Assembly (NCBI RefSeq): GCF_013149275.1 | Contig: NZ_JABGNA010000007.1 | Coordinates: forward strand, 128,448-192,447 | Direction of reading: 5' to 3' | Origin: Mucilaginibacter sp. SG564 | GTDB lineage: Bacteria > Bacteroidota > Bacteroidia > Sphingobacteriales > Sphingobacteriaceae | DNA length: 64,000 bases | Shown: positions 1-7,646 of the stretch, in pieces | Numbering within the stretch: position 1 is the stretch's first letter | Layout of the letters: every line of letters starts with the position of its first letter | Made by a program: the position numbers and the translations under genes | The notes under the pieces: generated by a model | Databases searched by the model: none | What the model saw: only the letters and a program-made list of their open reading frames with translations | Told to the model about the DNA's origin: nothing

Positions 1-102
1 GAGTGAGTAGTGAGTAGTGAGTAGTGAGTAGTGAGTAGTGAGTAGTGAGTAGTGAGTAGTGAGTAGTGAGTAGTGAGTAGTGAGTAGTGAGTAGTGAGTA
101 GT
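1..102. repeat. 7-bp tandem repeat array at window edge
   Basis: About fourteen head-to-tail copies of the 7-mer GTAGTGA fill the first hundred bases and continue off the left edge, so the full length is unknown. A short trace of the same word (GAGTGATGAGTAGTGAG) occurs near 3720. The array ends directly at a perfect hairpin. The unit length is not a multiple of three and no gene uses it, so it is non-coding; copy number may vary between strains. Confidence 0.9.
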
Positions 103-149
103 GATATAAAACAAAAAGTCCGGTAAAACCGGACTTTTTGTTTTATATC
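103..149. terminator. Perfect 22-bp hairpin, bidirectional terminator
   Basis: Positions 103-124 and 128-149 are perfect reverse complements (22 bp) with a loop of AAA. The stem has a GC core (GTCCGGT/ACCGGAC) flanked by A-runs on one side and T-runs on the other, so an RNA from either strand would give a strong hairpin followed by U-rich sequence. It probably terminates a gene lying left of the window. Confidence 0.75.
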
Positions 150-151
150 AC

Positions 152-480
152 CTTTTCCTTTTCTCCGTCAGCAGATAAGCTTCGGGCGAAAGCGGGCAGA
201 ACAATGGTTGCCCGTGCAGCTGCGGGGCATAGCAAGTTTTTGCTTAAGCGCGGGGAGATGCGGGAACGAAGTAGGGCAAAATAATTGCAGCCCTGGTTCT
301 GGCTGATTTGCAGGGCAAAGGCTATGAGCGCAAAGAAGCATTTCTGCTGAAAGCCTTTTGGTTACTTTGTGGCTACAAAGTAACAGCCTTAGCGGCAATT
401 GAGCGCTCTACGACATGCCTCACGAATAAGCCCCTCCCTACCCTCCCGGGGGAGGGAATCACACCTGGCCACGCTTTCAG
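152..480. repeat. Dispersed non-coding repeat, copy 1
   Basis: This stretch matches 1084-1460 in blocks: AGCAGATAAGCTTCGGGCG, GCATTTCTGCTGAA, TTTTGGTTACTTT, and a terminal block of CCCCTCCCTACCCTCC followed by GAGGGAATC. The blocks keep the same order, with insertions and substitutions between them. It contains small palindromes (TTACTTTGTGGCTACAAAGTAA). Short open frames on both strands are not conserved between the copies. I regard it as a degenerate mobile or REP-like element rather than a gene. Confidence 0.6.
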
Positions 481-537
481 CTTGTTGTCAATTTTAAGCT
501 CTGTTTTGTAACTTTAACATACCAAGTCACCCATATT

Positions 538-891
538 ATGGACAACCTTACAAGAGTTTACAGAATGTCATTTGCGGGCGTTTATCCGCACTACATCCAA
601 AAAGCCGAAAGAAAAGGCCGCACCAAGGCCGAGGTAGATGAGATCATATTCTGGCTCACCGGGTACAATCAACAAACACTGCAGCAACACCTGGACAACA
701 AAACCGATTTTGAAAACTTTTTTGCCCAGGCACCGCAAATTAATCCGAATGTATCCAAGATTACAGGTATGATCTGCGGGTACCGGGTAGAAGAAATTGA
801 AGACAAACTGATGCAGCAGGTCAGGTATTTAGATAAGTTAGTTGATGAACTGGCGAAGGGGAAAGCAATGGAGAAGATCTTGAGGAAGTAG
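538..891 (+). CDS. DUF2200 family protein
   Basis: A 117-residue protein matching the DUF2200 family along its whole length, with the family hallmarks TRVYRMSFAGVYP near the N-terminus, KAERKGRT and IIFWLTGY in the first half and MICGYRVEEIEDKLMQ in the second. It is small, soluble and lysine-rich at the C-terminus, with no signal peptide. The function is unknown; the family is often found as a single cytoplasmic gene. It stands alone between two copies of a dispersed repeat, so nothing can be read from its neighbours. The ATG at 538 places the conserved block at residue 4. Confidence 0.85.
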   Translation: MDNLTRVYRMSFAGVYPHYIQKAERKGRTKAEVDEIIFWLTGYNQQTLQQHLDNKTDFENFFAQAPQINPNVSKITGMICGYRVEEIEDKLMQQVRYLDKLVDELAKGKAMEKILRK

Positions 892-980
892 GGTTTTGCC
901 AATTATTGAATTATTGATTTCTGAACCATGATTTTTAGGATTAAAGGATTACCATGATTTATGCACACACCATCTAACAG

Positions 981-1065
981 GTTTGTCATCCTGAGGAACG
1001 AAGGATCTACTCTTAAACACGCATATCGTTTAAAAGATGCTTCACTCCGTTCAGCATGACAAACA
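981..1065. repeat. TGTCATCCTGAGG-type palindromic repeat (copy 1)
   Basis: An imperfect palindrome that opens with GTTTGTCATCCTGAGGAACG and closes with CGTTCAGCATGACAAAC. A second copy lies at 25721-25828 with the same outer words but a different centre. Similar dispersed palindromes are widespread in bacterial genomes. Non-coding. Confidence 0.75.
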
Positions 1066-1083
1066 TATTGTAAGAAATTCTTT

Positions 1084-1460
1084 ATCTTCTTTTCCCCGCC
1101 AGCAGATAAGCTTCGGGCGAAAGCGGGTAGAACGATGGTGGGTAGTACGCCTGTAAGGGCATTGCGAACCTTACCTGAAGCGCGGCGAACGAAGTAGCGG
1201 TAAGGTTTAGCAGCCCGTGGTTCTGCCCGGTTTGCAGGGCTAAGGCCTTGTGCGGCAAAAAAGCATTTCTGCTGAAGCCTTTTTGGTTACTTTTGTGGCG
1301 ACATACGGCGAAGCCTTCTTGAGTACCAAAAAAAACAAACCACAACGAAAAACGTGACTGGCCTTCCCGCGGCCAAGAGCGGTTATACACCATGCCCCAC
1401 GAATAAACCCCTCCCTACCCTCCCCGAGGGAGGGAATCGCACCGGGCCCACGCTTTTTTA
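1084..1460. repeat. Dispersed non-coding repeat, copy 2
   Basis: Diverged second copy of the repeat at 152-480, in the same orientation. It shares the start (CAGCAGATAAGCTTCGGGCG), the block GCATTTCTGCTGAAGCC, and the end (CCCCTCCCTACCCTCC then GAGGGAATCGCAC). The middle differs by insertions. Small frames on its minus strand resemble those in copy 1 only where the DNA blocks match, so they are probably not genes. Confidence 0.6.
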
Positions 1461-1572
1461 AACCTTCTATTTTACCCGGAAAAGGCTTAAAACATCTGAA
1501 ATACTGCATATTCCATCGTTTTCATAGTATTAATATTTACAAGGTGCAAACATTACAACCCACCGAAAGCAT

Positions 1573-1580
1573 TATCTTTG
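1573..1580 (+). promoter_or_regulatory. Bacteroidetes-type -7 box
   Basis: TATCTTTG fits the TAnnTTTG -7 consensus and sits 9 bp before the start codon of the MBL/rhodanese gene. No clear TTTG -33 box is visible. Confidence 0.5.
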
Positions 1581-1589
1581 TAGTATAAT

Positions 1590-2924
1590 ATGATTATCCA
1601 ACAGTTCTATGATAAGGGTCTGGCGCATGCATCATACGCCGTGATCCGTACAGGTAAAATGATCGTTATTGATCCGGCACGTAATCCCCAACCCTATTAC
1701 GACTTTGCCCGTCAGCATGATGCCGATATTGTGGGCGTTATTGAAACGCACCCACATGCCGATTTTGTGAGCTCGCATCTGGAAATTCACCAGGCCACCA
1801 ATGCCGTAATTTATTGCAGCAAACTCACCGGCGCCATTTATCCGCATGAAACTTTTGACGATGGCGATGTTATAAAGCTTAACGATATCAAATTAAAAGC
1901 CATCAATACCCCTGGTCACTCGCCCGATTCCATTTGTATTTTGCTGGAAGACGAAAATGGTAAGGACACCGCGATTTTTACCGGCGATACGCTGTTTGTA
2001 GGCGATGTAGGCCGACCAGACCTGCGTGAGAACGTGGGCAACATTACCGCCAAGAAAGAAGAACTGGCTAAACAAATGTACCAGAGCACCCGCCATAAAC
2101 TCATGACGCTGCCTAAAAGCGTGGTGGTTTATCCGGCGCATGGCCCTGGCTCGTTATGCGGTAAAAACATGAGTCCGGATCTGGAAAGCACTATCGGTCG
2201 CGAACTGCGCGAAAACTATGCGCTGCAACTGATGGACGAACTGACCTTTGTTAAAACCCTCACAACCGATCAGCCTTTTACGCCCAAATATTTTGGTTAT
2301 GATGTTGATCTGAATAAGAACGGTGCCCCGCTGTTACAGCAAAGCATCGATGCTATTGCCAGGATCAATGCCGAAACCGCTCTTGGAAAAGATATACTGG
2401 TGATTGACGCGCGCCCGAAACAACAGTTCAGGAGCGGTCATCTCCAGGGCGCTATTAACCTGCAGGATGGCGAAAAATTTGAAACCTGGCTGGGTTCGAT
2501 ATTAAGCCCCAATGAAGCTTTTTACCTGATAGCTGAAAGCGAAGACAGTCTGAATATCCTCATTAAAAAAGCGGCCAAAATAGGCTACGAAAAAAATATC
2601 AAAGCAGCATTACTGGCTCCGGCCCGTGCTTCTGAAATATCGGCCACGCTTGACCTGGACGATTTCAGGACCAATCCCCAAAACTATCATATTGTGGATG
2701 TACGTAACTACGGCGAGGTAAATGATGGCAAGGTATTTAAAGACTCCATCACCATACCCCTGCCCGAACTGCGCGAGCGCATTAGCGAAATACCAACCGA
2801 CAAACCCATCGTGATCCATTGCGCTGCCGGTTACCGCTCTGCCGCGGCAGCCAGCATTGTTGCCGCTCAAATACGCAAGGTACCGGTTTATGACCTGGGC
2901 GAGGTGATTGTGGAGTTTGCATAG
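1590..2924 (+). CDS. MBL-fold hydrolase with two rhodanese domains (persulfide dioxygenase-like)
   Basis: A 444-residue cytoplasmic protein. Residues 1-230 form a metallo-beta-lactamase fold of the ETHE1/persulfide dioxygenase type: H54-P-H56-A-D58 and H63, H110 in TPGH, and D133 in TGD supply the metal ligands, followed by FVGDVGRPDL. Two rhodanese domains follow. The one at about 240-340 lacks a catalytic cysteine. The one at about 350-444 has the active loop CAAGYRSA. Such fusions oxidise glutathione- or bacillithiol-type persulfides to sulfite and move sulfane sulfur; a bacillithiol gene (bshB1) is present elsewhere in the window. The substrate is inferred from family. The start follows a good -7 box. 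Confidence 0.88.
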   Translation: MIIQQFYDKGLAHASYAVIRTGKMIVIDPARNPQPYYDFARQHDADIVGVIETHPHADFVSSHLEIHQATNAVIYCSKLTGAIYPHETFDDGDVIKLNDIKLKAINTPGHSPDSICILLEDENGKDTAIFTGDTLFVGDVGRPDLRENVGNITAKKEELAKQMYQSTRHKLMTLPKSVVVYPAHGPGSLCGKNMSPDLESTIGRELRENYALQLMDELTFVKTLTTDQPFTPKYFGYDVDLNKNGAPLLQQSIDAIARINAETALGKDILVIDARPKQQFRSGHLQGAINLQDGEKFETWLGSILSPNEAFYLIAESEDSLNILIKKAAKIGYEKNIKAALLAPARASEISATLDLDDFRTNPQNYHIVDVRNYGEVNDGKVFKDSITIPLPELRERISEIPTDKPIVIHCAAGYRSAAAASIVAAQIRKVPVYDLGEVIVEFA

Positions 2925-2927
2925 AGG

Positions 2928-3056
2928 AGTTCATAGTTGATGGTTCATAGATCATGGCTTTCGAACGTCGTTATAGCTAATGATCATTCATCACATAGAA
3001 ACTAATAGCTGCAAAACCCAAACCCATGATCTATCAACTATGAACCATGAACTACA
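2928..3056. repeat. Word-type inverted repeat overlapping the mnmD start
   Basis: The left arm (2928-2957) is built from GTTCATAG/GATGGTTCATAG words. The right arm (3023-3055) is its imperfect complement (CCATGATCTATCAACTATG). The right arm contains the likely ATG of mnmD and its first five codons. It resembles the other word-type hairpins in architecture but not in sequence. Confidence 0.65.
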
Positions 3057-3720
3057 AATAGTAACTACTGCCGATGGCTCTAAAACCATCTACAACGCAC
3101 AGGTAGGCGAGCATTACCACTCGCGGCATGGTGCTTTGCAGGAGAGTTTACATGTGTTTGTAAATGCCGGTCTGGATTATTTTTTAGCCCAAAGCGGAGC
3201 CCAGGAAGCCAGCATCCTGGAAGTTGGCTTTGGTACCGGACTTAATTTTTTACTGAGTGCGGCTTACTGTACTAATCATCAAATTAAGCTTCAATATACC
3301 GGAATCGAAGCTTACCCGCTTACAGCCGAAATGATGTCGCAAACAGGTTATGAGCAATACATTCCCACCGCTTTATGGGATACCTATCTGCAACAATACC
3401 CCGATGCCTTAAAAAATGAGGTAAATACAGATGCCCATACTAAATTGCAGGTAGCGCATTGCCAACTGATGGATTTTACCACGATCCAACTATACGACAT
3501 CATATACTTTGATGCCTTTGCAGCCGTGCATCAGCCCGAAATGTGGGAACTGCCTGCCATAAGTCATGTAAGCAGCTTTTTAAAACCCGGCGGTGTATTT
3601 GTAACCTACGCCATCACCGGTAACCTCAAAAGGATGCTCAAAAGTTTGGGTTTCAGTATCCAAAAAATACCCGGCGCCCCCGGCAAACGCGAAATGTTGA
3701 GGGCGATTAGGGAGTTGTGA
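3040..3720 (+). CDS. mnmD: tRNA 5-methylaminomethyl-2-thiouridine methyltransferase MnmD
   Basis: A 226-residue Rossmann-fold methyltransferase of the MnmD/COG4121 family. It methylates the aminomethyl group on wobble U34 of some tRNAs, the last step to mnm5(s2)U, using SAM. The SAM motif EVGFGTGLNF is at residues 61-70, and YFDAFAAVHQPEMW further on is the family active-site block. There is no MnmC oxidase domain, as is usual for a stand-alone MnmD. The frame is open further upstream (ATG at 2980), but that stretch is hairpin DNA, and family members begin near MNHELQIVTT, so I place the start at 3040. Confidence 0.85.
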   Translation: MNHELQIVTTADGSKTIYNAQVGEHYHSRHGALQESLHVFVNAGLDYFLAQSGAQEASILEVGFGTGLNFLLSAAYCTNHQIKLQYTGIEAYPLTAEMMSQTGYEQYIPTALWDTYLQQYPDALKNEVNTDAHTKLQVAHCQLMDFTTIQLYDIIYFDAFAAVHQPEMWELPAISHVSSFLKPGGVFVTYAITGNLKRMLKSLGFSIQKIPGAPGKREMLRAIREL

Positions 3721-3866
3721 GTGATGAGTAGTGAGTTTGTCTGAATCAGAATTAACATAATTTTAAAATTTTCAGAATTTGCTTAACGCGCTGTCCGAAA
3801 TCTCTGACTTCGAACAGCATATTAATTTACTTTCTTATCTTGATTCCTGATTCTTATTTCTTGCTT
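3719..3866. repeat. Composite word-type repeat in the mnmD-mazG gap
   Basis: It starts with GTGAGTGATGAGTAGTGAG (the word of the array at position 1) and then CTGAATCAGAATTAAC, which recurs at 63041-63056. It ends with TTGATTCCTGATTCTTATTTC, a right arm of the B dialect. The arms do not pair well with each other, so this looks like a mosaic or decayed element. Confidence 0.5.
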
Positions 3867-3877
3867 CCCAAAACCCT

Positions 3878-3885
3878 TATCTTTG
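3878..3885 (+). promoter_or_regulatory. Bacteroidetes-type -7 box for mazG
   Basis: TATCTTTG matches TAnnTTTG and lies 20 bp before the mazG ATG. No convincing -33 box. Confidence 0.5.
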
Positions 3886-3905
3886 CGGCATAAAAAACTA
3901 AACAT

Positions 3906-4709
3906 ATGCCTTTACAAGCACCAGCTACCGCCAATACCCCTGCCACCGGATTTGAACGCCTGCTCCATATTATGGACGATCTGAGGGCCAACTGCCCCTG
4001 GGACAAAAAGCAAACGCTGGAAAGCCTGCGGCACCTTACCATAGAAGAAACCTACGAACTGAGCGATGCCATTTTAAGTGCAGACATGCCCGAAATAAAA
4101 AAAGAGCTGGGCGATATTATGCTTCACCTGGTTTTTTATGCCAAAATAGCTTCCGAAACCAATGATTTTACCATTACCGATGTGCTCAACAGTGTATGCG
4201 AAAAGCTCATTAACCGGCACCCGCACATTTATGGTGATGTAGAGGTGCAAAACGAAGAGGACGTAAAACGCAACTGGGAACAGATTAAACTGAAAGAAGG
4301 CAACAAATCGGTACTGGGTGGCGTACCCGCTTCGTTACCGGCCCTGGTAAAAGCATCGCGCATACAGGAAAAAGCACGCGGTGTAGGGTTTGATTGGGAA
4401 GAGAAAAGCCAGGTATGGGCCAAGGTGGAAGAAGAGATGCAGGAGTTCCGTAACGAATTTAACGCCGAGGATGAAAGTACTATCGACCATGAAAAAGCCG
4501 AAGGCGAATTTGGCGACTTGCTATTCTCGCTCATCAATTATGCCCGTTTTATCAATATCAACCCAGAGAACGCGCTGGAAAAAACAAATAAAAAATTCAT
4601 CAAACGCTTTCAGTATCTGGAACTTAAAGCCAAAGAAAACGGCAAACAACTACAGGACATGACCCTGGCCGAGATGGATGTATTTTGGGATGAGGCAAAA
4701 AAGTTATAA
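3906..4709 (+). CDS. mazG: Nucleoside triphosphate pyrophosphohydrolase MazG
   Basis: A 267-residue full-length MazG, which hydrolyses (d)NTPs to the monophosphate and pyrophosphate and is thought to clean non-canonical nucleotides and lower (p)ppGpp. The N-terminal MazG domain shows CPWDKKQT (residues 30-37), the metal-binding EETYE at 47-51 and KKELGD at 65-70. The second domain repeats the pattern with EGEFGDLLFSL around 200. Length and both domains agree with the family. The gene is single; a -7 box precedes it. Confidence 0.93.
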   Translation: MPLQAPATANTPATGFERLLHIMDDLRANCPWDKKQTLESLRHLTIEETYELSDAILSADMPEIKKELGDIMLHLVFYAKIASETNDFTITDVLNSVCEKLINRHPHIYGDVEVQNEEDVKRNWEQIKLKEGNKSVLGGVPASLPALVKASRIQEKARGVGFDWEEKSQVWAKVEEEMQEFRNEFNAEDESTIDHEKAEGEFGDLLFSLINYARFININPENALEKTNKKFIKRFQYLELKAKENGKQLQDMTLAEMDVFWDEAKKL

Positions 4710-4752
4710 AAACTTTTAACCCTGGTGTATCGTTTTAATAAATCGCCCCGTA

Positions 4753-5229
4753 ATGGTAAAAAAGATGAAGATTATGAAGCGAAATTTATTTTTATTATTG
4801 CCATTATTTGCATTGATAGTTTTAGGCGAAGCCTGTTCAACTAAAAACGATCCAATCCCTGCGCCGACACCACCATTTGGCACTTTTAGCGGAACTTTCA
4901 AGCTACTTGTAAGAAAAGCAAACAGCTCTGCTTATGATACAGTAAAAAAAGACCCATTGTTTTCTGTAACTCTAAGCCAGCCAAACAAATTTGTTGTAAC
5001 CAGGTCCACTTCTACCATACATGCGCTAAGCAGAGGAAGCTTTCAATATAATGGTCAGCTTATAGGTTTTACTGATAGTACTTATGTGCCGGGGCCTCAA
5101 CCATTAACCCGTTTGATCGGTGTATATCAAGTGGGGGTTAATGCGACACGACTTCAGTTTATACGCCCAAATAACAATTCAACACAGGATTCTGTCTGGT
5201 TTTATGATCTTTATAAAGCCGCAAACTAA
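4753..5229 (+). CDS. Small putative lipoprotein of unknown function
   Basis: A 158-residue protein with a hydrophobic leader (LFLLLPLFALIVLG) ending at a cysteine followed by STKNDP, which suggests lipoprotein processing, although the -3 position is not an ideal lipobox residue. The mature part is beta-rich and short. I do not recognise a family. The start could also be the third methionine (4774), which gives a more normal signal peptide. A good terminator hairpin follows, so it is a single-gene unit. Confidence 0.6.
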   Translation: MVKKMKIMKRNLFLLLPLFALIVLGEACSTKNDPIPAPTPPFGTFSGTFKLLVRKANSSAYDTVKKDPLFSVTLSQPNKFVVTRSTSTIHALSRGSFQYNGQLIGFTDSTYVPGPQPLTRLIGVYQVGVNATRLQFIRPNNNSTQDSVWFYDLYKAAN

Positions 5230-5245
5230 TTATTGTTTTAATTTC

Positions 5246-5273
5246 AAGGTTACCTCATTACAGAGGTAGCCTT
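5246..5273 (+). terminator. Intrinsic terminator after the 4753 lipoprotein
   Basis: The arms AAGGTTACCTC (5246-5256) and GAGGTAGCCTT (5263-5273) pair with one mismatch across a 6-nt loop and run into TTTATTATT. Confidence 0.65.
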
Positions 5274-5302
5274 TTATTATTAACATCTGCCTATATGGAT
5301 AG

Positions 5303-5339
5303 TAAAGATCAGTAGTATTCAGAACACTACTGATCTTTT
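5303..5339. terminator. Second hairpin upstream of the sigma gene
   Basis: TAAAGATCAGTAGT (5303-5316) pairs perfectly with its complement at 5326-5339 across a 9-nt loop. It may be a back-up terminator or a regulatory hairpin 125 bp before the sigma factor gene. Confidence 0.55.
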
Positions 5340-5464
5340 AGCTATTGAGGGCAAAAATTGATCATTTAAAAAATATTATTTTTACATGTATCAATAAGGC
5401 ATCTTATTACGTAAGGTACTATAGATCAACAACAAAAATTTATAGGCGGAATTAAATATATTTA

Positions 5465-6019
5465 ATGCATTCACCCCCTCGCATTACTGAAGAAGAGATC
5501 ATCAGCCAATGCAAAACAGGCAGCTTAAAATACCAGGAAATGCTGTATAAGCAATTCTATGGCTATGCTATGGGTATAAGTTTGCGTTACAGTTTAAACC
5601 GGGACGATGCATTAGAAGCTGTAAATGACGCCTTTATAAAGGTTTTCAATGCCATACACAGTTATTACGTTGATAAACCCTTTAAAGCCTGGTTACGCAC
5701 CATAGTGGTTAATACCGCTATTGACCGCAGGCGTAAAGACCTTAAATTTCAGCTTAATGTTGATCTGGATAATGCTGCTCCCCTTAGCAGCAATGTGGGC
5801 ACAGTTGATAATTTAAATGTGCAGGATATTTTAAAACTGATGAATGAGCTGCCTGCAATTCAGCTTACCATCTTTAATTTATACGAGATAGACGGATACA
5901 ATCACGACGAAATTGCAAACATGCTCGCTATTCCGGTAAGCTCATCAAGGGTTTATCTGAGCCGGGCAAAAGAAAGATTAAGAAAAATGTTAAGAAAAGA
6001 GACACAAAACCATGGATGA
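5465..6019 (+). CDS. ECF-type RNA polymerase sigma factor
   Basis: A 184-residue sigma-70 family protein with only regions 2 and 4. Region 2 (about residues 25-95) contains LNRDDALEAVNDAFIKVF and FKAWLRTIVVNTAIDRRR. Region 4 (about 125-178) has LPAIQLTIFNLYEIDGY and the helix-turn-helix HDEIANMLAIPVSSSRVYLSRAK. The stop codon overlaps the next ATG by 8 bp, so the two genes are translationally coupled and the next product is the natural candidate for its anti-sigma partner. It probably directs transcription of its own operon or of an envelope stress regulon; the target is not visible here. Confidence 0.9.
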   Translation: MHSPPRITEEEIISQCKTGSLKYQEMLYKQFYGYAMGISLRYSLNRDDALEAVNDAFIKVFNAIHSYYVDKPFKAWLRTIVVNTAIDRRRKDLKFQLNVDLDNAAPLSSNVGTVDNLNVQDILKLMNELPAIQLTIFNLYEIDGYNHDEIANMLAIPVSSSRVYLSRAKERLRKMLRKETQNHG

Positions 6020-7505
6020 GCAGTTGGATAACGACTTAACCAACCGCATCAGGGAGGTGTTTGATAATTTTGACGACGCCTCGTTTCCTTCTGCTGATGA
6101 AGGTTGGTTACTGCTCAGGGAAAAATTTCCTGAAATGGAAAAGAAACGTCCGGTTGCCAGGTTATGGTGGGCAAGCGCGGCGGCTGGTATGCTGCTATTT
6201 TTAAGCATTGGTTTTTGGATGATCGGTAAAAAACAGCCTGCGGATACTACGCTGGCCGTAAAACCTGTAAAAAAATCAACAGAACAAATTACAACCGCAG
6301 ATAGCGCTGTATCATTAGCTACAACAAAAGCTCCGGCTGATAAACATAACACTCCTGATGCTGGTGCAGCCCCTTTAGCCGCAACAAAAAAACCTGCCCA
6401 CGAAGCAACGATTAATAAACCAACTCCTGCCATACCGGGAGCGCAAACAAATCAGGTGCCTGCTTATGCTAAAACTACTACTACAAACCAGCCTTTGCCG
6501 GCTACCACTTATACTCAGGTTGCTCCTGTTATCAAATCCAAACCAACTGTTGACAGCACTAAAAACGTCATCAGCAAAGCAAACGCGCAGCAATACGCAG
6601 CCGCCGCCAAAAGCTCAAATACAATTATTACCGATCCAATTAAAAAAGCAAAGCCGGCTGACAGTGTAAAAACGGTGATAGCCAAAGCCAACACGCAACA
6701 GCCTCCTGTAACGTCTCCGGCTGCGACCAAAGGTTCTATCATGCTTAATCAGCAACCCACACAGTCACCTAAAAAAGGTATGGAAGCGCTGTTTGCCCAG
6801 GAACAGGCCCAACAACCGCAAAAAAACAAACAGGATTATGAGGTAGATAAAAAAGTACGTTTTGGCGTATACGCAGCAACATTTTTTAACTACGCTAAAG
6901 GCAGCCGTAACCAGGTGAACGCGGGCGCGGGTGTTACTTCTGATATCAGGCTGAGTAAAAATTTAAAACTGTCAACAGGGGTGATGCTGGCTCAAAATAC
7001 GTTAAGTTATAATGGAAGTACGCCGCCCACTTCAAGCCTTGATGCCCTGGCTAAGACACCGCAGGCCTTTGCGCCTTATGATAAGGAAAGTTTATTTACC
7101 GCCAACTCGTCGTTCCCGGTGCTTAAAAACTACAATGCCAGCTTGGTTGGTTTGGATATCCCGGTAAACCTCAAATATGAATTTAACCCGCAAAAAACCG
7201 ACGCCTATATTTCGGCAGGCTTAAGCTCGGGTACATTTATCAACGAGGCTTATACTTCGGTGTATGGTTATTCGGCCGGGGCTTCTACCCAAACAACAGA
7301 AGATGTAAGTCGCAAAAGCTTCAACAGTTTCTATTTTGCCAAAATGCTCAACGTATCTTTCGGTATAGGTACCCCTGTGGGTAAAGGCAACCGTTTGATC
7401 ATCGAGCCATTCTTAAAATACCCTATTGATGGCCTCGGTTCACAACAGATCCAATTCGGTTCGGCAGGTTTAAATTTGAAATTTAATTTTACAGGGAAGA
7501 AGTAA
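6012..7505 (+). CDS. Inner-membrane anchor plus outer-membrane beta-barrel protein, putative anti-sigma partner
   Basis: A 497-residue protein with an unusual layout. Residues 1-50 are acidic and probably cytoplasmic. Residues 51-72 form one transmembrane helix. About 73-275 is a low-complexity Ala/Thr/Lys/Pro/Gln linker. About 280-497 looks like an OmpW/PorT-type outer-membrane beta-barrel (FGVYAATFFNYAKGS at its start, GLNLKFNF near the end). The start overlaps the sigma gene by 8 bp. The N-terminal region has the size and place of an anti-sigma segment, and the linker could cross the periplasm. The anti-sigma role is inferred only from coupling and topology. Confidence 0.7.
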   Translation: MDEQLDNDLTNRIREVFDNFDDASFPSADEGWLLLREKFPEMEKKRPVARLWWASAAAGMLLFLSIGFWMIGKKQPADTTLAVKPVKKSTEQITTADSAVSLATTKAPADKHNTPDAGAAPLAATKKPAHEATINKPTPAIPGAQTNQVPAYAKTTTTNQPLPATTYTQVAPVIKSKPTVDSTKNVISKANAQQYAAAAKSSNTIITDPIKKAKPADSVKTVIAKANTQQPPVTSPAATKGSIMLNQQPTQSPKKGMEALFAQEQAQQPQKNKQDYEVDKKVRFGVYAATFFNYAKGSRNQVNAGAGVTSDIRLSKNLKLSTGVMLAQNTLSYNGSTPPTSSLDALAKTPQAFAPYDKESLFTANSSFPVLKNYNASLVGLDIPVNLKYEFNPQKTDAYISAGLSSGTFINEAYTSVYGYSAGASTQTTEDVSRKSFNSFYFAKMLNVSFGIGTPVGKGNRLIIEPFLKYPIDGLGSQQIQFGSAGLNLKFNFTGKK

Positions 7506-7510
7506 GATTT

Positions 7511-7635
7511 AGTATCAAGTAGCAGAGGTGGTATCAAGTAGCTAGTATCAAGTATCAAGATTGATTTTACTGGGTTGGTTATCGAATACTGCTATTAAAA
7601 AGTCGTGATACTTGATACTTGATACTTGATACTAA
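7511..7635. repeat. Word-type hairpin, dialect A (copy A1)
   Basis: The left arm at 7511-7560 repeats AGTATCAAGTA words. The right arm at 7603-7634 repeats TGATACTTGATACT. It lies between convergent genes, so here it could act as a terminator, but the same element elsewhere sits upstream of starts. Confidence 0.85.
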
Positions 7636-7646
7636 TCTTAAAATTC

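Noticed and set aside
168..511. Two small proteins in the left repeat (minus 168-398 and plus 308-511)
   Set aside because: They lie within a dispersed non-coding repeat, overlap each other, and the second copy of the repeat does not keep the frames.
1082..1509. Small minus-strand frames in repeat copy 2
   Set aside because: Frames follow repeat DNA, with no conserved length or start in the other copy.
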